Counted from the first letter of the stretch, positions 9,201 through 18,766 are shown. The stretch: 64,000 bases of DNA from Duganella rivi (GCF_009857435.1 NZ_WWCK01000007.1:1-64000); one strand, 5' to 3'. Notes: generated from the letters alone by a model not told the origin. Numbers and translations are program-made.

Positions 9201-9218
9201 TTAGAACCTCCGTTCTAA
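9201..9218. promoter_or_regulatory. Perfect inverted repeat upstream of the fadD pair (possible operator)
   Basis: TTAGAAC-CTCC-GTTCTAA is a perfect 7+7 inverted repeat in the 168-base gap before the acyl-CoA ligase genes. It is not followed by a T-run, so it looks more like a protein-binding site than a terminator. The binding protein is unknown. Confidence 0.45.
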
Positions 9219-9343
9219 TTATGGTTAAATGCGCTTGCGTACGGGCGTGCTGCCCGATAGCATCGCATCATCAGCAAGCTCCCTGACCGGCTCTGTGCGC
9301 CGGCCTTACAACGATAAATAATATTCGAGACAAGAGGCACAGG

Positions 9344-11035
9344 ATGGAGAAAATCTGGTTGAAATCGTATCCACCGGGCATGCAGACCGAGGTCGATACA
9401 AGTCAGTACCGTTCGCTGGTTCAATTGCTGGAAGAGTCGTTCCAGAAGTATGCGAGCCGCAACGCGTATGTCTGCATGGACAAGTTCCTCACCTATGCCG
9501 AAGTCGACGCGTATTCCAAGCGTCTCGGTGCCTGGCTGCAGAGCCGCGGCCTGAAGCCGGGCGCGCGCGTGGCCATCATGATGCCGAACGTGCTGCAGTA
9601 CCCGATCGCGATTGCGGCGATCCTGCGCGCCGGCTACACGGTGGTCAACGTCAACCCGCTGTACACGCCGCGCGAGCTGGAGCACCAGCTCAACGACTCG
9701 GGCGCCGAGGCCATCATCATCCTCGAAAACTTTGCCACCACCCTGGAACAGGTGCTGGGCAAGACGCAGGTCAAGCATATCGTGGTGGCCAGCATGGGCG
9801 AGATGCTCGGCGGCCTGAAGGGCATGCTGGTGAACTTCGTGGTGCGCAGCGTGAAGAAAATGGTGCCGGCGTTTTCGCTGCCTAACGCGGTGCGCTTCAA
9901 GGATGCGCTGTCGCAGGGCGGCGGCATGAAGCTGACGCCGGTCGAACGCCAGTACAACGATCCGGCGTTCTTGCAGTACACGGGCGGCACCACCGGCGTG
10001 TCGAAAGGCGCGACGCTGACGCACCAGAATATCGTGGCCAACTTGCTGCAAAGCGAGGCATGGTCGCAACCGGCGCTGGGCGGTTCGGATGAGCAGGTCA
10101 CCATTGTGTGTGCGCTGCCGCTGTACCACATCTTTGCGCTGACGGCTTGCGCCATGTGGGGCACCCGCGTGGGCGCGCTGAATATCTTGATTCCGAATCC
10201 GCGCGACATCGGCGGCTTCATCAAGGAACTGGCGAAGTACAAGTTCAACATGCTGCCGGCGGTGAACACGCTGTATAACGCGCTGCTGAACCACCCGGAC
10301 TTTGCGAAGCTGGACTTCTCGGCGCTGAAGATTTGCAACGGCGGCGGCATGGCGGTGCAGCAGGCCGTCAACGACCGCTGGCTGGCGGTGACCGGCGTGT
10401 CCATCATCGAAGGCTATGGCTTGTCCGAGACTTCGCCTGTGGCCACCTGTAACCGTGCCGACAGCAAGGCATTTACCGCCACCATCGGCTTGCCGGTGCC
10501 ATCGACCGATATCGCCATCCTCGATGACGATGGCAACGAAGTGGCGCTGGGCGTGGCCGGCGAGATCGCGATTCGCGGCCCGCAGGTGATGGCCGGCTAT
10601 TGGAACCGCCCGGACGAAACGGCCAAGGTGATGACCGCCGACGGCTACTTCAAATCGGGCGACGTCGGCGTGATGGATGCCAATGGTTACGTGAAGATCG
10701 TGGATCGCAAGAAGGACATGATCCTGGTGTCCGGCTTCAACGTCTACCCGAACGAACTGGAAGGCGTGATTGCCGCGCACCCAGGCGTGCTGGAGTGCGC
10801 CGCGATCGGCGTGCCGGACGAGCATTCGGGCGAGGCGGTCAAGATCTTCGTCGTCCGCAAGGATCCGAACCTGACGCAAGAAGCCCTGATGGCCTACTGC
10901 AAAGAACAATTTACCGGCTATAAAAAGCCGAAATACATTGAGTTCCGCGAGGAGCTACCAAAAACCAATGTCGGGAAAATTCTGCGCCGCATGCTGCGCG
11001 ACGAACCACCCGGCGATAAGAAAAAGGCTGCATAA
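9344..11035 (+). CDS. fadD: Long-chain-fatty-acid--CoA ligase, copy 1
   Basis: 563 aa, the usual FadD length. It belongs to the ANL adenylating family: the P-loop-like motif YTGGTTGVSKGA, the A5-type motif EGYGLSETSP, the ATP-binding GYFKSGDVG and the hinge VDRKKDMILVSGFNVYPNE are all present. The C-terminal catalytic Lys is in PKTNVGKILRR. It activates fatty acids to acyl-CoA for beta-oxidation or lipid synthesis at the inner membrane. A second ligase of very similar sequence starts 2 bases after its stop, so the two form a tandem operon. Confidence 0.95.
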   Translation: MEKIWLKSYPPGMQTEVDTSQYRSLVQLLEESFQKYASRNAYVCMDKFLTYAEVDAYSKRLGAWLQSRGLKPGARVAIMMPNVLQYPIAIAAILRAGYTVVNVNPLYTPRELEHQLNDSGAEAIIILENFATTLEQVLGKTQVKHIVVASMGEMLGGLKGMLVNFVVRSVKKMVPAFSLPNAVRFKDALSQGGGMKLTPVERQYNDPAFLQYTGGTTGVSKGATLTHQNIVANLLQSEAWSQPALGGSDEQVTIVCALPLYHIFALTACAMWGTRVGALNILIPNPRDIGGFIKELAKYKFNMLPAVNTLYNALLNHPDFAKLDFSALKICNGGGMAVQQAVNDRWLAVTGVSIIEGYGLSETSPVATCNRADSKAFTATIGLPVPSTDIAILDDDGNEVALGVAGEIAIRGPQVMAGYWNRPDETAKVMTADGYFKSGDVGVMDANGYVKIVDRKKDMILVSGFNVYPNELEGVIAAHPGVLECAAIGVPDEHSGEAVKIFVVRKDPNLTQEALMAYCKEQFTGYKKPKYIEFREELPKTNVGKILRRMLRDEPPGDKKKAA

Positions 11036-11037
11036 AG

Positions 11038-12708
11038 ATGGATAAGATTTGGCTGAAGTCGTACCCCGAAGGCGTACCAGCGGAGATTGATAACACCCAG
11101 TACCGCTCGGTCACCCATTTGCTGGAAGAAGCTTTCCGCAAGTACGCTGACCGCAACGCTTTCGTGTGCATGGACAAGTTCATGACCTACGGCGAGCTGG
11201 ATCAACTGTCGCAAAAAATGGGCGCGTGGCTGCAGAGCAAGGGCCTGCAAGCTGGCGCGCGCGTGGCCATCATGATGCCGAACGTGCTGCAATATCCGGT
11301 GGCCATGGCTGCTGTGCTGCGCGCCGGCTACACGGTGGTCAACGTCAACCCGCTGTACACCCCGCGCGAGCTGCAGCACCAGCTGGTGGACTCGGGCGCC
11401 GAAGCCATCGTGGTGTTGGAAAACTTTGCCACCACCGTGCAGCAAGTGCTGGCGCAGACTCCGGTCAAGCACGTAATCGTTGCCAGCATGGGCGACCTGC
11501 TGGGCGGCCTGAAGGGCGCGCTGGTCAACTTCGTGGTGCGCAATGTGAAGAAGATGGTGCCGGCGTATTCGCTGCCGGGTTCGGTTTCGTTCAAGAAGGT
11601 GCTGGCTGAAGGCGCCGGCATGACGCTGCAACCGGTTAAGCTGGGCCATGACGATATCGCCTTCCTGCAGTACACCGGCGGCACCACCGGCGTGTCCAAG
11701 GGCGCCATCCTGCTGCACCGTAATATCATCTCCAACGTGCTGCAAAACGAAGCATGGCTGCAAATGAAAGGCGGCGGCGAGCAGATGGTGTTTGTCGGCG
11801 CGCTGCCGCTGTATCACATTTACTCGCTGACGATTAGCGCTTTGATGAGCATGCGTACCGGCGGCCTGAGCCTGCTGATTCCTAACCCGCGCGATATCCC
11901 GGGCTTCGTGAAAGAGCTGGCGAAGTACAAGGTGACCGTGCTGCCTGCGGTGAACACGCTGTACAACGCGCTGCTGAACAATCCTGATTTCGCCAAGCTG
12001 GACTTCTCGTCCTACAAGCTGTGCAACGGCGGCGGCATGGCTGTGCAAAAGAGCGTGGCCGAGCGCTGGCTGAAAGTGACCGGCACCGCCATCATCGAGG
12101 GCTATGGTCTGTCCGAGACTTCGCCGGTGGCGACGGTCAACCGCCTCGATATCAAGGAATTCACCGGCACCATCGGCCTGCCGATTCCATCGACCGAGGT
12201 AGCGATTCTGGATGACGACGGCAACAAGCTGCCGCTCGGTTCGACCGGCGAAATCGCGATTCGCGGCCCGCAGGTGATGGCCGGCTACTGGAACCGTCCA
12301 GATGAAACCGCCAAGTCGATGACCAGCGACGGCTTCTTCAAAACCGGTGACGTTGGCGTGATGAACGAAGAGGGCTTCACCCGCATCGTCGACCGCAAGA
12401 AGGACATGATTATCGTGTCGGGCTTCAACGTCTATCCGAACGAAGTGGAAGGCGTGGTGGCGGCCCATCCGGGCGTGCTGGAAGTGGCTTGCATCGGCGT
12501 ACCTGATAAGAACTCGGGCGAAGCCGTGAAGCTGTTCATCGTGCGCAAAGATCCTAACCTGACCGCCGAGCAGGTGCTGGACTTCTGCAAGCATGAACTG
12601 ACCGCTTACAAGAAGCCCAAGTACATCGAGTTCCGCGATGAACTGCCGAAGACCAACGTCGGCAAAATCCTGCGTCGCCAGCTGCGCGACGAAAAGGCTG
12701 CGGCTTAA
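11038..12708 (+). CDS. fadD: Long-chain-fatty-acid--CoA ligase, copy 2
   Basis: 556 aa with the same ANL motifs as the gene before it (YTGGTTGVSKGA, EGYGLSETSP, GFFKTGDVG, VDRKKDMIIVSGFNVYPNE, PKTNVGKILRR). Long identical stretches such as RAGYTVVNVNPLYTPREL in both copies indicate a tandem duplication followed by divergence. The copies differ in segments such as QPVKLGHDDIAF versus TPVERQYNDPAF and in the linker after the first adenylation motif. They may therefore differ in chain-length preference, which is an inference. Confidence 0.95.
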   Translation: MDKIWLKSYPEGVPAEIDNTQYRSVTHLLEEAFRKYADRNAFVCMDKFMTYGELDQLSQKMGAWLQSKGLQAGARVAIMMPNVLQYPVAMAAVLRAGYTVVNVNPLYTPRELQHQLVDSGAEAIVVLENFATTVQQVLAQTPVKHVIVASMGDLLGGLKGALVNFVVRNVKKMVPAYSLPGSVSFKKVLAEGAGMTLQPVKLGHDDIAFLQYTGGTTGVSKGAILLHRNIISNVLQNEAWLQMKGGGEQMVFVGALPLYHIYSLTISALMSMRTGGLSLLIPNPRDIPGFVKELAKYKVTVLPAVNTLYNALLNNPDFAKLDFSSYKLCNGGGMAVQKSVAERWLKVTGTAIIEGYGLSETSPVATVNRLDIKEFTGTIGLPIPSTEVAILDDDGNKLPLGSTGEIAIRGPQVMAGYWNRPDETAKSMTSDGFFKTGDVGVMNEEGFTRIVDRKKDMIIVSGFNVYPNEVEGVVAAHPGVLEVACIGVPDKNSGEAVKLFIVRKDPNLTAEQVLDFCKHELTAYKKPKYIEFRDELPKTNVGKILRRQLRDEKAAA

Positions 12709-12709
12709 G

Positions 12710-12985
12710 TTATTTCCGAATGCATGCGAGCCTGCGGGCTCGCATTGCTGACGCCAAACGGGTGCGTACCTCGTGCTCGTGATTGAGATACCCTTCCACG
12801 TTCGCCTTGCGGGCGGCCTCGGCAAAGTGCTGGGCGTCCACGTCCTGTAGCCGTTCGAATTCGGCTAGCGATAGCACGACCACCGATGCGTGGTCGGCCT
12901 TTTCCACTACCACGGTTTGCGACAGTGCTTGATGCAAGTAACGATCAAGCTCGTGCGCAATCTCGTCCTTCGATACTTTCAGCAT
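12710..12985 (-). CDS. Phd/YefM-like antitoxin domain protein, no adjacent toxin
   Basis: 91 aa. The N-terminal half (VSKDEIAHELDRYL ... VVVLSLAEFERLQ) has the layout of a Phd/YefM antitoxin DNA-binding fold: a short strand, a helix, a strand pair with a small-residue turn, then the SLAEFERL helix. The C-terminal third is charged and ends in an Arg-rich tail. A good ribosome binding site (AGGGGG) precedes the start. No RelE/Doc/PIN-type toxin lies on either side; the neighbours are fadD and a phosphatase. It may be an orphan antitoxin or an autonomous repressor. The family call is moderate. Confidence 0.65.
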   Translation of the reverse strand: MLKVSKDEIAHELDRYLHQALSQTVVVEKADHASVVVLSLAEFERLQDVDAQHFAEAARKANVEGYLNHEHEVRTRLASAMRARRLACIRK

Positions 12986-13028
12986 ACGCCACCCCCTGCC
13001 AGCCAGTATAGAACCTGGCCGCCGCGTT

Positions 13029-14570
13029 TCAAGCGCGGTTCAGGCCCGGCTGTCCGTTGCGAACCACGAAGCCGGCCGCGCGCACTATGGCGCTGGCGCT
13101 GTCTTGCACGTTGTCCAGTGCAAGAAAATTTGCGGTGGTGTCGTTGGGTGTGATGGTCAGCAGCATGTAGCCGCGCTTGTCACTGCGGCCATACTTGATG
13201 CCGTGGTTCATCGATACATACTGCTCGGTACGAGATTGCGCGCGCGATGGCGAGGTGATCGAGGTGCCGCAGAATTCGGTTGCCAGTACCTGGTTGGTGG
13301 GAGAGCGCGGCCGCGTCGGGTTATGCGCGAGTTCGCAGGCGAAGAAGCTGTGCACGTCGCCGGAGAGGACGAGTGGATTGCTGGCGCGGCTGGTGTGCAG
13401 CGTGTCCATCAATTGCTGGCGCGCCGTCGGGTAGCCATCCCAGCCATCAGTCCAGAAGCGGCCGTCGCCGTCTGTCTTGATCGGCAGCTGGCTGTTTTGC
13501 GCCATCAGGGTTTGCTGGGCGAGGATGTTCCAGCGCGCTTGCGAGGAGGCGAGGCCTTGCGCCAGCCATTGTTCTTGTTCTTTGCCGAGCATGCTGCGGC
13601 TGCGGTCTTTCAGGGCGGCGCATTCGCGCAGCAGCACCGAGCTGGAACCGCCGCGTCCTTGCGGCGGGCAGGCGTGGGTGGCGCGGTATTGGCGGTCGTC
13701 GAGGATGTGGAAGCGCGCCAGCTTGCCCCAGTCGTAGCGCTGGTAGATGCGCAGGTGGGCGAAGTCGCGCGGCGCCAGTCGCAGCGGCATGTGTTCGTAG
13801 AAGGCTTGGTAGGCGGCGGCGCGTCTTTGCAGAAAGCGCGGGTCGAGGCGTTCGTCGCGTTCGTTGGCGTAATCGTTGGCGACTTCGTGGTCGTCCCAGG
13901 TGACGATCCATGGCGCGGCTTCGTGCGCGGCTTGCAGGTGGCGGTCGGTCTTGTACTGGGCGTAGCGGGCGCGGTAATCGGCCAGCGTGAAGCTCTCAGC
14001 GGTTCTTAGTGCGGTTTTTGGATGGTGCAGCTGGTACGGGCCCCACTCGTAGATGTAATCGCCCAGGAAGGCCACCAGATCGGGCGCTGCGGCCGCGATG
14101 TGGCGGTGGGCCGCGTAGGTGCCGAATTCCCAGTGCTGGCAGGAGGCCACGGCCAGTTTGAGTTGCTGCGGCATGCTGGCGCTGGCGGGCGCGGTGCGCG
14201 TGCGGCCAATCGGGCTAACTGCGTCGCCCAGCATGAAGCGATACCAGTACCAGCGGCCGGGCTGCAGGCCGGTGACGTCGACGTGAACGCTGTGGGCGAG
14301 TTCGGGCGGCGCGTCAGCCGAGCCCTTGGCGATGATGCGGCGGAACCGATCGTCCTCCGCCATCTCCCAGCGCACGTTGAAGGCGATCGGCGGCGTGGCT
14401 GCGGCGTTGAGCGGATCGTGCAGGATGCGCGTCCAGATGATGACGGCGTCCGGCAGTGGTGAGCCGCTGGCGACGCCCAAGCTAAAGGGATAAGTCGAAC
14501 CGGCGGCACTGACGATGTTGCTGGCGCTGGTCAGCGCTGCTGCGAGAAAGAGGCGGCGATGTTCGTCCAT
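13029..14570 (-). CDS. Alkaline phosphatase D (PhoD-like) family phosphodiesterase/phosphatase
   Basis: 513 aa. The N-terminus EHRRLFLAAALTSA fits a Tat signal (RRxFL), as is usual for PhoD. The PhoD N-terminal domain (FSLGVASGSPLPDAVIIWTRI) is followed by the metallophosphatase core, with the motifs FLGDYIYEWGP, VTWDDHEVANDYA and LSGDVHSFFACEL typical of the Ca/Fe-dependent enzyme. It would release phosphate from monoesters or diesters in the periplasm, usually under phosphate limitation. No Pho box was identified. It is divergently placed from nothing closer than the antitoxin and thioesterase on the same strand. Confidence 0.92.
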   Translation of the reverse strand: MDEHRRLFLAAALTSASNIVSAAGSTYPFSLGVASGSPLPDAVIIWTRILHDPLNAAATPPIAFNVRWEMAEDDRFRRIIAKGSADAPPELAHSVHVDVTGLQPGRWYWYRFMLGDAVSPIGRTRTAPASASMPQQLKLAVASCQHWEFGTYAAHRHIAAAAPDLVAFLGDYIYEWGPYQLHHPKTALRTAESFTLADYRARYAQYKTDRHLQAAHEAAPWIVTWDDHEVANDYANERDERLDPRFLQRRAAAYQAFYEHMPLRLAPRDFAHLRIYQRYDWGKLARFHILDDRQYRATHACPPQGRGGSSSVLLRECAALKDRSRSMLGKEQEQWLAQGLASSQARWNILAQQTLMAQNSQLPIKTDGDGRFWTDGWDGYPTARQQLMDTLHTSRASNPLVLSGDVHSFFACELAHNPTRPRSPTNQVLATEFCGTSITSPSRAQSRTEQYVSMNHGIKYGRSDKRGYMLLTITPNDTTANFLALDNVQDSASAIVRAAGFVVRNGQPGLNRA

Positions 14571-14595
14571 GCGGCGAGGCGCGGGCCGCTGTGGC

Positions 14596-15036
14596 TTACG
14601 AATGGATCAGCGTTTCAATCGACGGCACTTTGCGCGGCTTGCGGTCGGAGTCGGTGGCGACGTAGGTCAGGGTGGCCTCGGTCACTTTCACGGTATCGGC
14701 TTGCAGGCGATTGCGCTCTGCGTACACTTCCACTTGCACGGTAATGGACGTATTGCCAACCTTGACAATATCAGCATAGAACGACAGCAGGTCGCCCACG
14801 AACACCGGGTTCTTGAACACGAACGAGTTCACCGCAATCGTCGCTACACGGCCATTGGCGCGGCGCGTGGCCGGCAGCGAGCCGGCGATGTCCACCTGCG
14901 CCATGATCCAGCCGCCGAATACATCGCCGTAGACATTGGCATCGGACGGCGAAGGCATCATGCGCAGTTCCGGCATCTTCCCGGCTGGCAGGCCGCGATT
15001 GATGGTGTTGACGGTGGGGATTTGAGGCGTGGTCAT
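14596..15036 (-). CDS. Acyl-CoA thioesterase (YciA-like hotdog fold)
   Basis: 146 aa, hotdog-fold length. The segment MPSPSDANVYGDVFGGWIMAQVD matches the catalytic region of YciA/acyl-CoA hydrolases (an Asn/Asp-type active site followed by the long hotdog helix). FKNPVFVGDLLSFYADI is the second conserved block. It hydrolyses acyl-CoA to free acid and CoA in the cytoplasm. It is divergent from the Atm1-type exporter gene with only ~61 bases between starts, so the two share a promoter region. Confidence 0.9.
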   Translation of the reverse strand: MTTPQIPTVNTINRGLPAGKMPELRMMPSPSDANVYGDVFGGWIMAQVDIAGSLPATRRANGRVATIAVNSFVFKNPVFVGDLLSFYADIVKVGNTSITVQVEVYAERNRLQADTVKVTEATLTYVATDSDRKPRKVPSIETLIHS

Positions 15037-15097
15037 CGTGATTTCTCTTCAGGGGCTACAATTATCGGGATTGAACCATAAAAAGCCAAGATCCGCC

Positions 15098-16930
15098 ATG
15101 CGCCGTTACTCCGATTCCCAGCCAGCCCCCGCCAGCAAAGCCGCTCCTACCCGCAGCGATACTGCCACCATCAAAACCCTGATTCCCTACTTGTGGGTCT
15201 ATAAATGGCGCGTGCTGCTGGCGCTGGGCTGCCTGGTCGGCGCCAAGCTGGCCAACGTCGGCGTGCCGGTGGTGATGAAGAAGCTGATCGATTCGCTGAC
15301 CATCACGCCATCGCATCCGCAAGCGCTGCTGGTGCTGCCGCTTGGTGCGCTGGTGGCCTACGGCGTGCTGCGCGTATCGACCACGCTGTTCACCGAGCTG
15401 CGCGAGTTCCTGTTTGCGCGCGTGACGCAGCGCGCGGTGCGCACCATTGCGCTGCAAGTGTTCCGCCACCTGCACGCGCTGTCGCTGCGCTTTCACTTGA
15501 ATCGCCAAACCGGCGGCATGACGCGCGATATCGAACGCGGTACGCGCGCCGTTGGCTCGCTGATTTCGTACACGCTGTTTAACATCCTGCCGACGCTGGT
15601 GGAGATCACGCTGGTGCTGGGCTACCTCGTCACGCATTACGATATCTGGTTCTCGGTGATTACCTTTGTAGCGCTGGCATCGTACATCACCTTCACCATC
15701 GTGATTACCAACTGGCGCACCCACTTCCGCCGCACCATGAATGACCTGGATTCGAAGGCCAACACCAAGGCCATCGACTCGCTGATCAACTACGAAACGG
15801 TGAAGTACTTTGGCAACGAGGAGTACGAAGCCAAGCGCTATGACGAAGGCTTGCAGCGCTATGAAAGCGCGGCGGTGAAATCGCAGACCTCCTTGTCGCT
15901 GCTGAACACCGGGCAGTCGATGATTATCGCGGTGGCGGTCACGCTGATTCTGTGGCGCGCGACCGTCGGCGTCATTGAAGGCAAGATGACGCTGGGCGAT
16001 CTGGTGCTGGTCAACGCCTTCATGATTCAGCTGTACATTCCGCTGAACTTCCTCGGCGTGATTTACCGCGAGATCAAGCAAAGCCTGGCCGACATGGAAA
16101 AGCTGTTCTCGCTGCTGGATCAGAACAAGGAAATTGCTGATACGCCGGATGCGAAGCCGCTGGTCACGCACGGCGCGCAAGTGCGCTTCAACCACGTAGA
16201 CTTTAGCTACGATCCCAAGCGCCAGATTTTGTTCGACGTGGACTTCACCATTGCGCCCGGCACCACCACGGCGGTGGTGGGCCACAGCGGTTCCGGCAAA
16301 TCCACCTTATCGCGCTTGCTGTTCCGCTTCTACGAGGTGAATGCGGGCGGTATCGCCATTGACGGCCAAGACCTGCGCTCTCTGACGCAGGACTCGGTAC
16401 GCCACGCCATCGGCATCGTGCCGCAGGATACGGTGCTGTTCAACGACACCATTGAATACAACATCGCTTACGGCAAGCCGGGGGCATCGCACGATGAGAT
16501 TGTGGCGGCTGCGCGCGCCGCATCGATCCACGATTTCATCGACAGCCTGCCGGACGGCTACCAGACCATGGTCGGTGAGCGCGGCCTCAAACTCTCCGGC
16601 GGCGAGAAGCAGCGCGTGGCGATTGCACGCACGCTGTTGAAGAATCCTGCGATTCTGATTTTCGACGAGGCCACGTCGGCGCTGGACTCGAAAGCAGAGC
16701 AGGCGATCCAGGCGCAGTTGAAAGAAATCTCGCGCACCCGCACCACCATGGTGATCGCCCACCGCCTGTCCACGGTAGCGGATGCGCAGCAGATTATCGT
16801 GCTCGATCATGGCCGCATTGTTGAACGAGGTACGCATCAATCGCTATTGGCAGCGGACGGACTCTATGCTCAAATGTGGGAGCGCCAGCAGGCTAAGGCT
16901 GACGAAGAAGACACTGTGAACATAGTTTAA
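15098..16930 (+). CDS. ABC transporter, ATPase-permease fusion (Atm1/HMT1 heavy-metal exporter type)
   Basis: 610 aa from ATG 15098. The N-terminal half has six membrane segments, including the Atm1-type motif DSLINYETVKYFGNE. The C-terminal nucleotide-binding domain carries Walker A GHSGSGKST, signature LSGGEKQR, Walker B ILIFDEATSALD and the H-loop IAHRLST. Atm1/HMT1-like proteins export glutathione-linked sulfur compounds or metal conjugates. An upstream in-frame ATG (15029) would reach into the yciA start and is less likely. The next gene follows after 16 bases. Confidence 0.9.
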   Translation: MRRYSDSQPAPASKAAPTRSDTATIKTLIPYLWVYKWRVLLALGCLVGAKLANVGVPVVMKKLIDSLTITPSHPQALLVLPLGALVAYGVLRVSTTLFTELREFLFARVTQRAVRTIALQVFRHLHALSLRFHLNRQTGGMTRDIERGTRAVGSLISYTLFNILPTLVEITLVLGYLVTHYDIWFSVITFVALASYITFTIVITNWRTHFRRTMNDLDSKANTKAIDSLINYETVKYFGNEEYEAKRYDEGLQRYESAAVKSQTSLSLLNTGQSMIIAVAVTLILWRATVGVIEGKMTLGDLVLVNAFMIQLYIPLNFLGVIYREIKQSLADMEKLFSLLDQNKEIADTPDAKPLVTHGAQVRFNHVDFSYDPKRQILFDVDFTIAPGTTTAVVGHSGSGKSTLSRLLFRFYEVNAGGIAIDGQDLRSLTQDSVRHAIGIVPQDTVLFNDTIEYNIAYGKPGASHDEIVAAARAASIHDFIDSLPDGYQTMVGERGLKLSGGEKQRVAIARTLLKNPAILIFDEATSALDSKAEQAIQAQLKEISRTRTTMVIAHRLSTVADAQQIIVLDHGRIVERGTHQSLLAADGLYAQMWERQQAKADEEDTVNIV

Positions 16931-16946
16931 TTAAAAGGGATCGACC

Positions 16947-18368
16947 ATGAAGTCTCGTTTTGTTTTGGGTGCAGTAACCGCCATGCTGGCATGCGTACAA
17001 AGTGCTTACGCTGCCGATCCAACCGAACAGCAATTCCGCGCCCTGTACAAAGAGCTGGTCGAAACCAACACCACGCTGTCGTCGGGCAGCTGCACGCTGG
17101 CCGCTGAACGCATCGCGGCGCGCTTGAAGACGGCGGGCTTCCCGGAATCGGATCTGCACCTGTTTGCTGATCCGGCGCATCCGAAAGAAGGCGGCTTGGT
17201 GGCGGTGCTGCCGGGCCGTGATCCAAAGGCGAAAGCGATCCTGCTGCTGGCCCACATCGACGTGGTGGAAGCCAAGCGCGAAGACTGGACGCGCGATCCG
17301 TTCACCCTGATCGAAGAAGACGGCAAGTTCTACGCGCGCGGCGTGGTGGACGACAAGGCGCAAGCGGCTATCTGGGCCGATTCGCTGATCCGTTTTAAAC
17401 AAGAAGGCTACAAGCCACGCCATACGCTGAAGATGGCGCTGACCTGCGGCGAAGAGACCGCAGGCGCGTTCAATGGCGCCGAGTGGCTGACCAAAAATCG
17501 CCGTGAGCTGATCGATGCTGGTTACGCGCTGAACGAAGGCGCAGGCGGTGAGCTGAACGCAGCCGGCAAGCGCATCACGATGACGGTGCAGGCGGGCGAG
17601 AAGGTGGCGCAGAACTATCGCTTGGAAGTGGTGAATCGCGGCGGCCATAGTTCGCGTCCGATGAAGGACAACGCGATCTATCATCTCGCTGGCGCACTGT
17701 CGAAAGTGCAGGGCTATGAATTCCCGATCCAGCTGACTGATGGCAGCAAAGGCTATCTGAATGCGATGGCAAAGATCCAGCTGGAAGCGGGCCACAAGGA
17801 AATCGCCGATGCGATGAAGGCGGTTGTGCAGAATCCGGGCGACGCCAAGGCGGTTGCTACTGTCTCGAATGCAGACGCCAGCTGGGCCGCCATGCTGCAC
17901 ACCACCTGCGTGGCGACCATGCTCGATGCAGGCCACGCTACCAATGCGCTGCCGCAGCGTGCACGCGCCAACGTCAACTGCCGCATCTTCCCGGGCGTGA
18001 CGCAGGAAACCGTGCGCCAGGCGCTGGTTAGCGCGATTAACGACCCTGCCGTGAAAGTGGAAACGCTGGAAATCCGCGGCGAGAATTCAGCGCCGCCACC
18101 GCTGACGCGTGCCATCATGGAACCGGTTGAAAAGCTGACCGCGAAGATGTGGCCGGGCGTGCCGGTGATGCCGATCTTGCAGTCCGGCGCTACCGACGGC
18201 CAGTTCCTCAACGCGGCCGGCATTCCAACCTACGGCATCAGCGGCATCTTCCTGACGCCGGACTTGGGCAATATCCACGGCCTGAATGAGTACATCGGCG
18301 TGCAATCGCTGATGGAAGGCCGCGTGTTCCTGCACGAGCTGGTGAAGACCTACGCCGAGCAGATTTAA
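16947..18368 (+). CDS. Exported M20/M25/M40 family metallopeptidase
   Basis: 473 aa with a signal peptide (residues ~1-23, cleavage after SAYA). Metal-site motifs are LLLAHIDVVEA (His, Asp), ARGVVDDKAQA (bridging Asp) and LTCGEETAGA (catalytic Glu pair). A dimerisation domain and a C-terminal His (NIHGLNEYIG) follow. Such enzymes act as carboxypeptidases or dipeptidases, here in the periplasm. A good ribosome site (AAAGGG) precedes it. Its stop overlaps the end of the convergent DUF1349-like gene. Confidence 0.92.
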   Translation: MKSRFVLGAVTAMLACVQSAYAADPTEQQFRALYKELVETNTTLSSGSCTLAAERIAARLKTAGFPESDLHLFADPAHPKEGGLVAVLPGRDPKAKAILLLAHIDVVEAKREDWTRDPFTLIEEDGKFYARGVVDDKAQAAIWADSLIRFKQEGYKPRHTLKMALTCGEETAGAFNGAEWLTKNRRELIDAGYALNEGAGGELNAAGKRITMTVQAGEKVAQNYRLEVVNRGGHSSRPMKDNAIYHLAGALSKVQGYEFPIQLTDGSKGYLNAMAKIQLEAGHKEIADAMKAVVQNPGDAKAVATVSNADASWAAMLHTTCVATMLDAGHATNALPQRARANVNCRIFPGVTQETVRQALVSAINDPAVKVETLEIRGENSAPPPLTRAIMEPVEKLTAKMWPGVPVMPILQSGATDGQFLNAAGIPTYGISGIFLTPDLGNIHGLNEYIGVQSLMEGRVFLHELVKTYAEQI

Positions 18369-18766
18369 ACGAGTGCGCGATATTTGAAATCGCGCAGCGT
18401 CACCACGCCTGCACCCGCACAGTACACGCCGGGTTGCAGGCTGAGGAAACCGCCAAACACATTGTCGTGCAAGCCGGAGACTTCCAGCTGCCACGAATGC
18501 TGTATCCAGTTCTTCCCGTCCAGCGAGTAATGGAACGTCACGATGTGGCGGTCGTTCTTCATGCGGATATGGACGGTGGAGACATCCATCTTTTCCCTCA
18601 TCCAGCTTTGCTCTTGCGAGTGGGCGAAGGTTTTCATGTGCGTCTGCGTGAAGCCGATGCCGACACCGCGTCCCCATTTCGGTTCCGGCGCAGCAAGCGC
18701 CAACTGCGGCGCGACCGCCGCTCCCGCCAACAAAGTCTTCAACGCCGCGCGCCGCGTAGCAGTCAT
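18365..18766 (-). CDS. Tat-exported DUF1349-like protein, possibly N-terminally shortened
   Basis: 133 aa. MTATRRAALKTLLAGAAVA looks like a Tat signal. The mature part resembles only the second half of DUF1349 (concanavalin-like) proteins: the strands VHIRMKNDRHIVTFHYSLDGKNW and a final GVVTLRDFKYRAL. A full DUF1349 domain is usually ~180-200 aa, so about half appears missing between the signal and the conserved part. It could be a natural short form. The family call is by eye. Confidence 0.6.
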   Translation of the reverse strand: MTATRRAALKTLLAGAAVAPQLALAAPEPKWGRGVGIGFTQTHMKTFAHSQEQSWMREKMDVSTVHIRMKNDRHIVTFHYSLDGKNWIQHSWQLEVSGLHDNVFGGFLSLQPGVYCAGAGVVTLRDFKYRALV

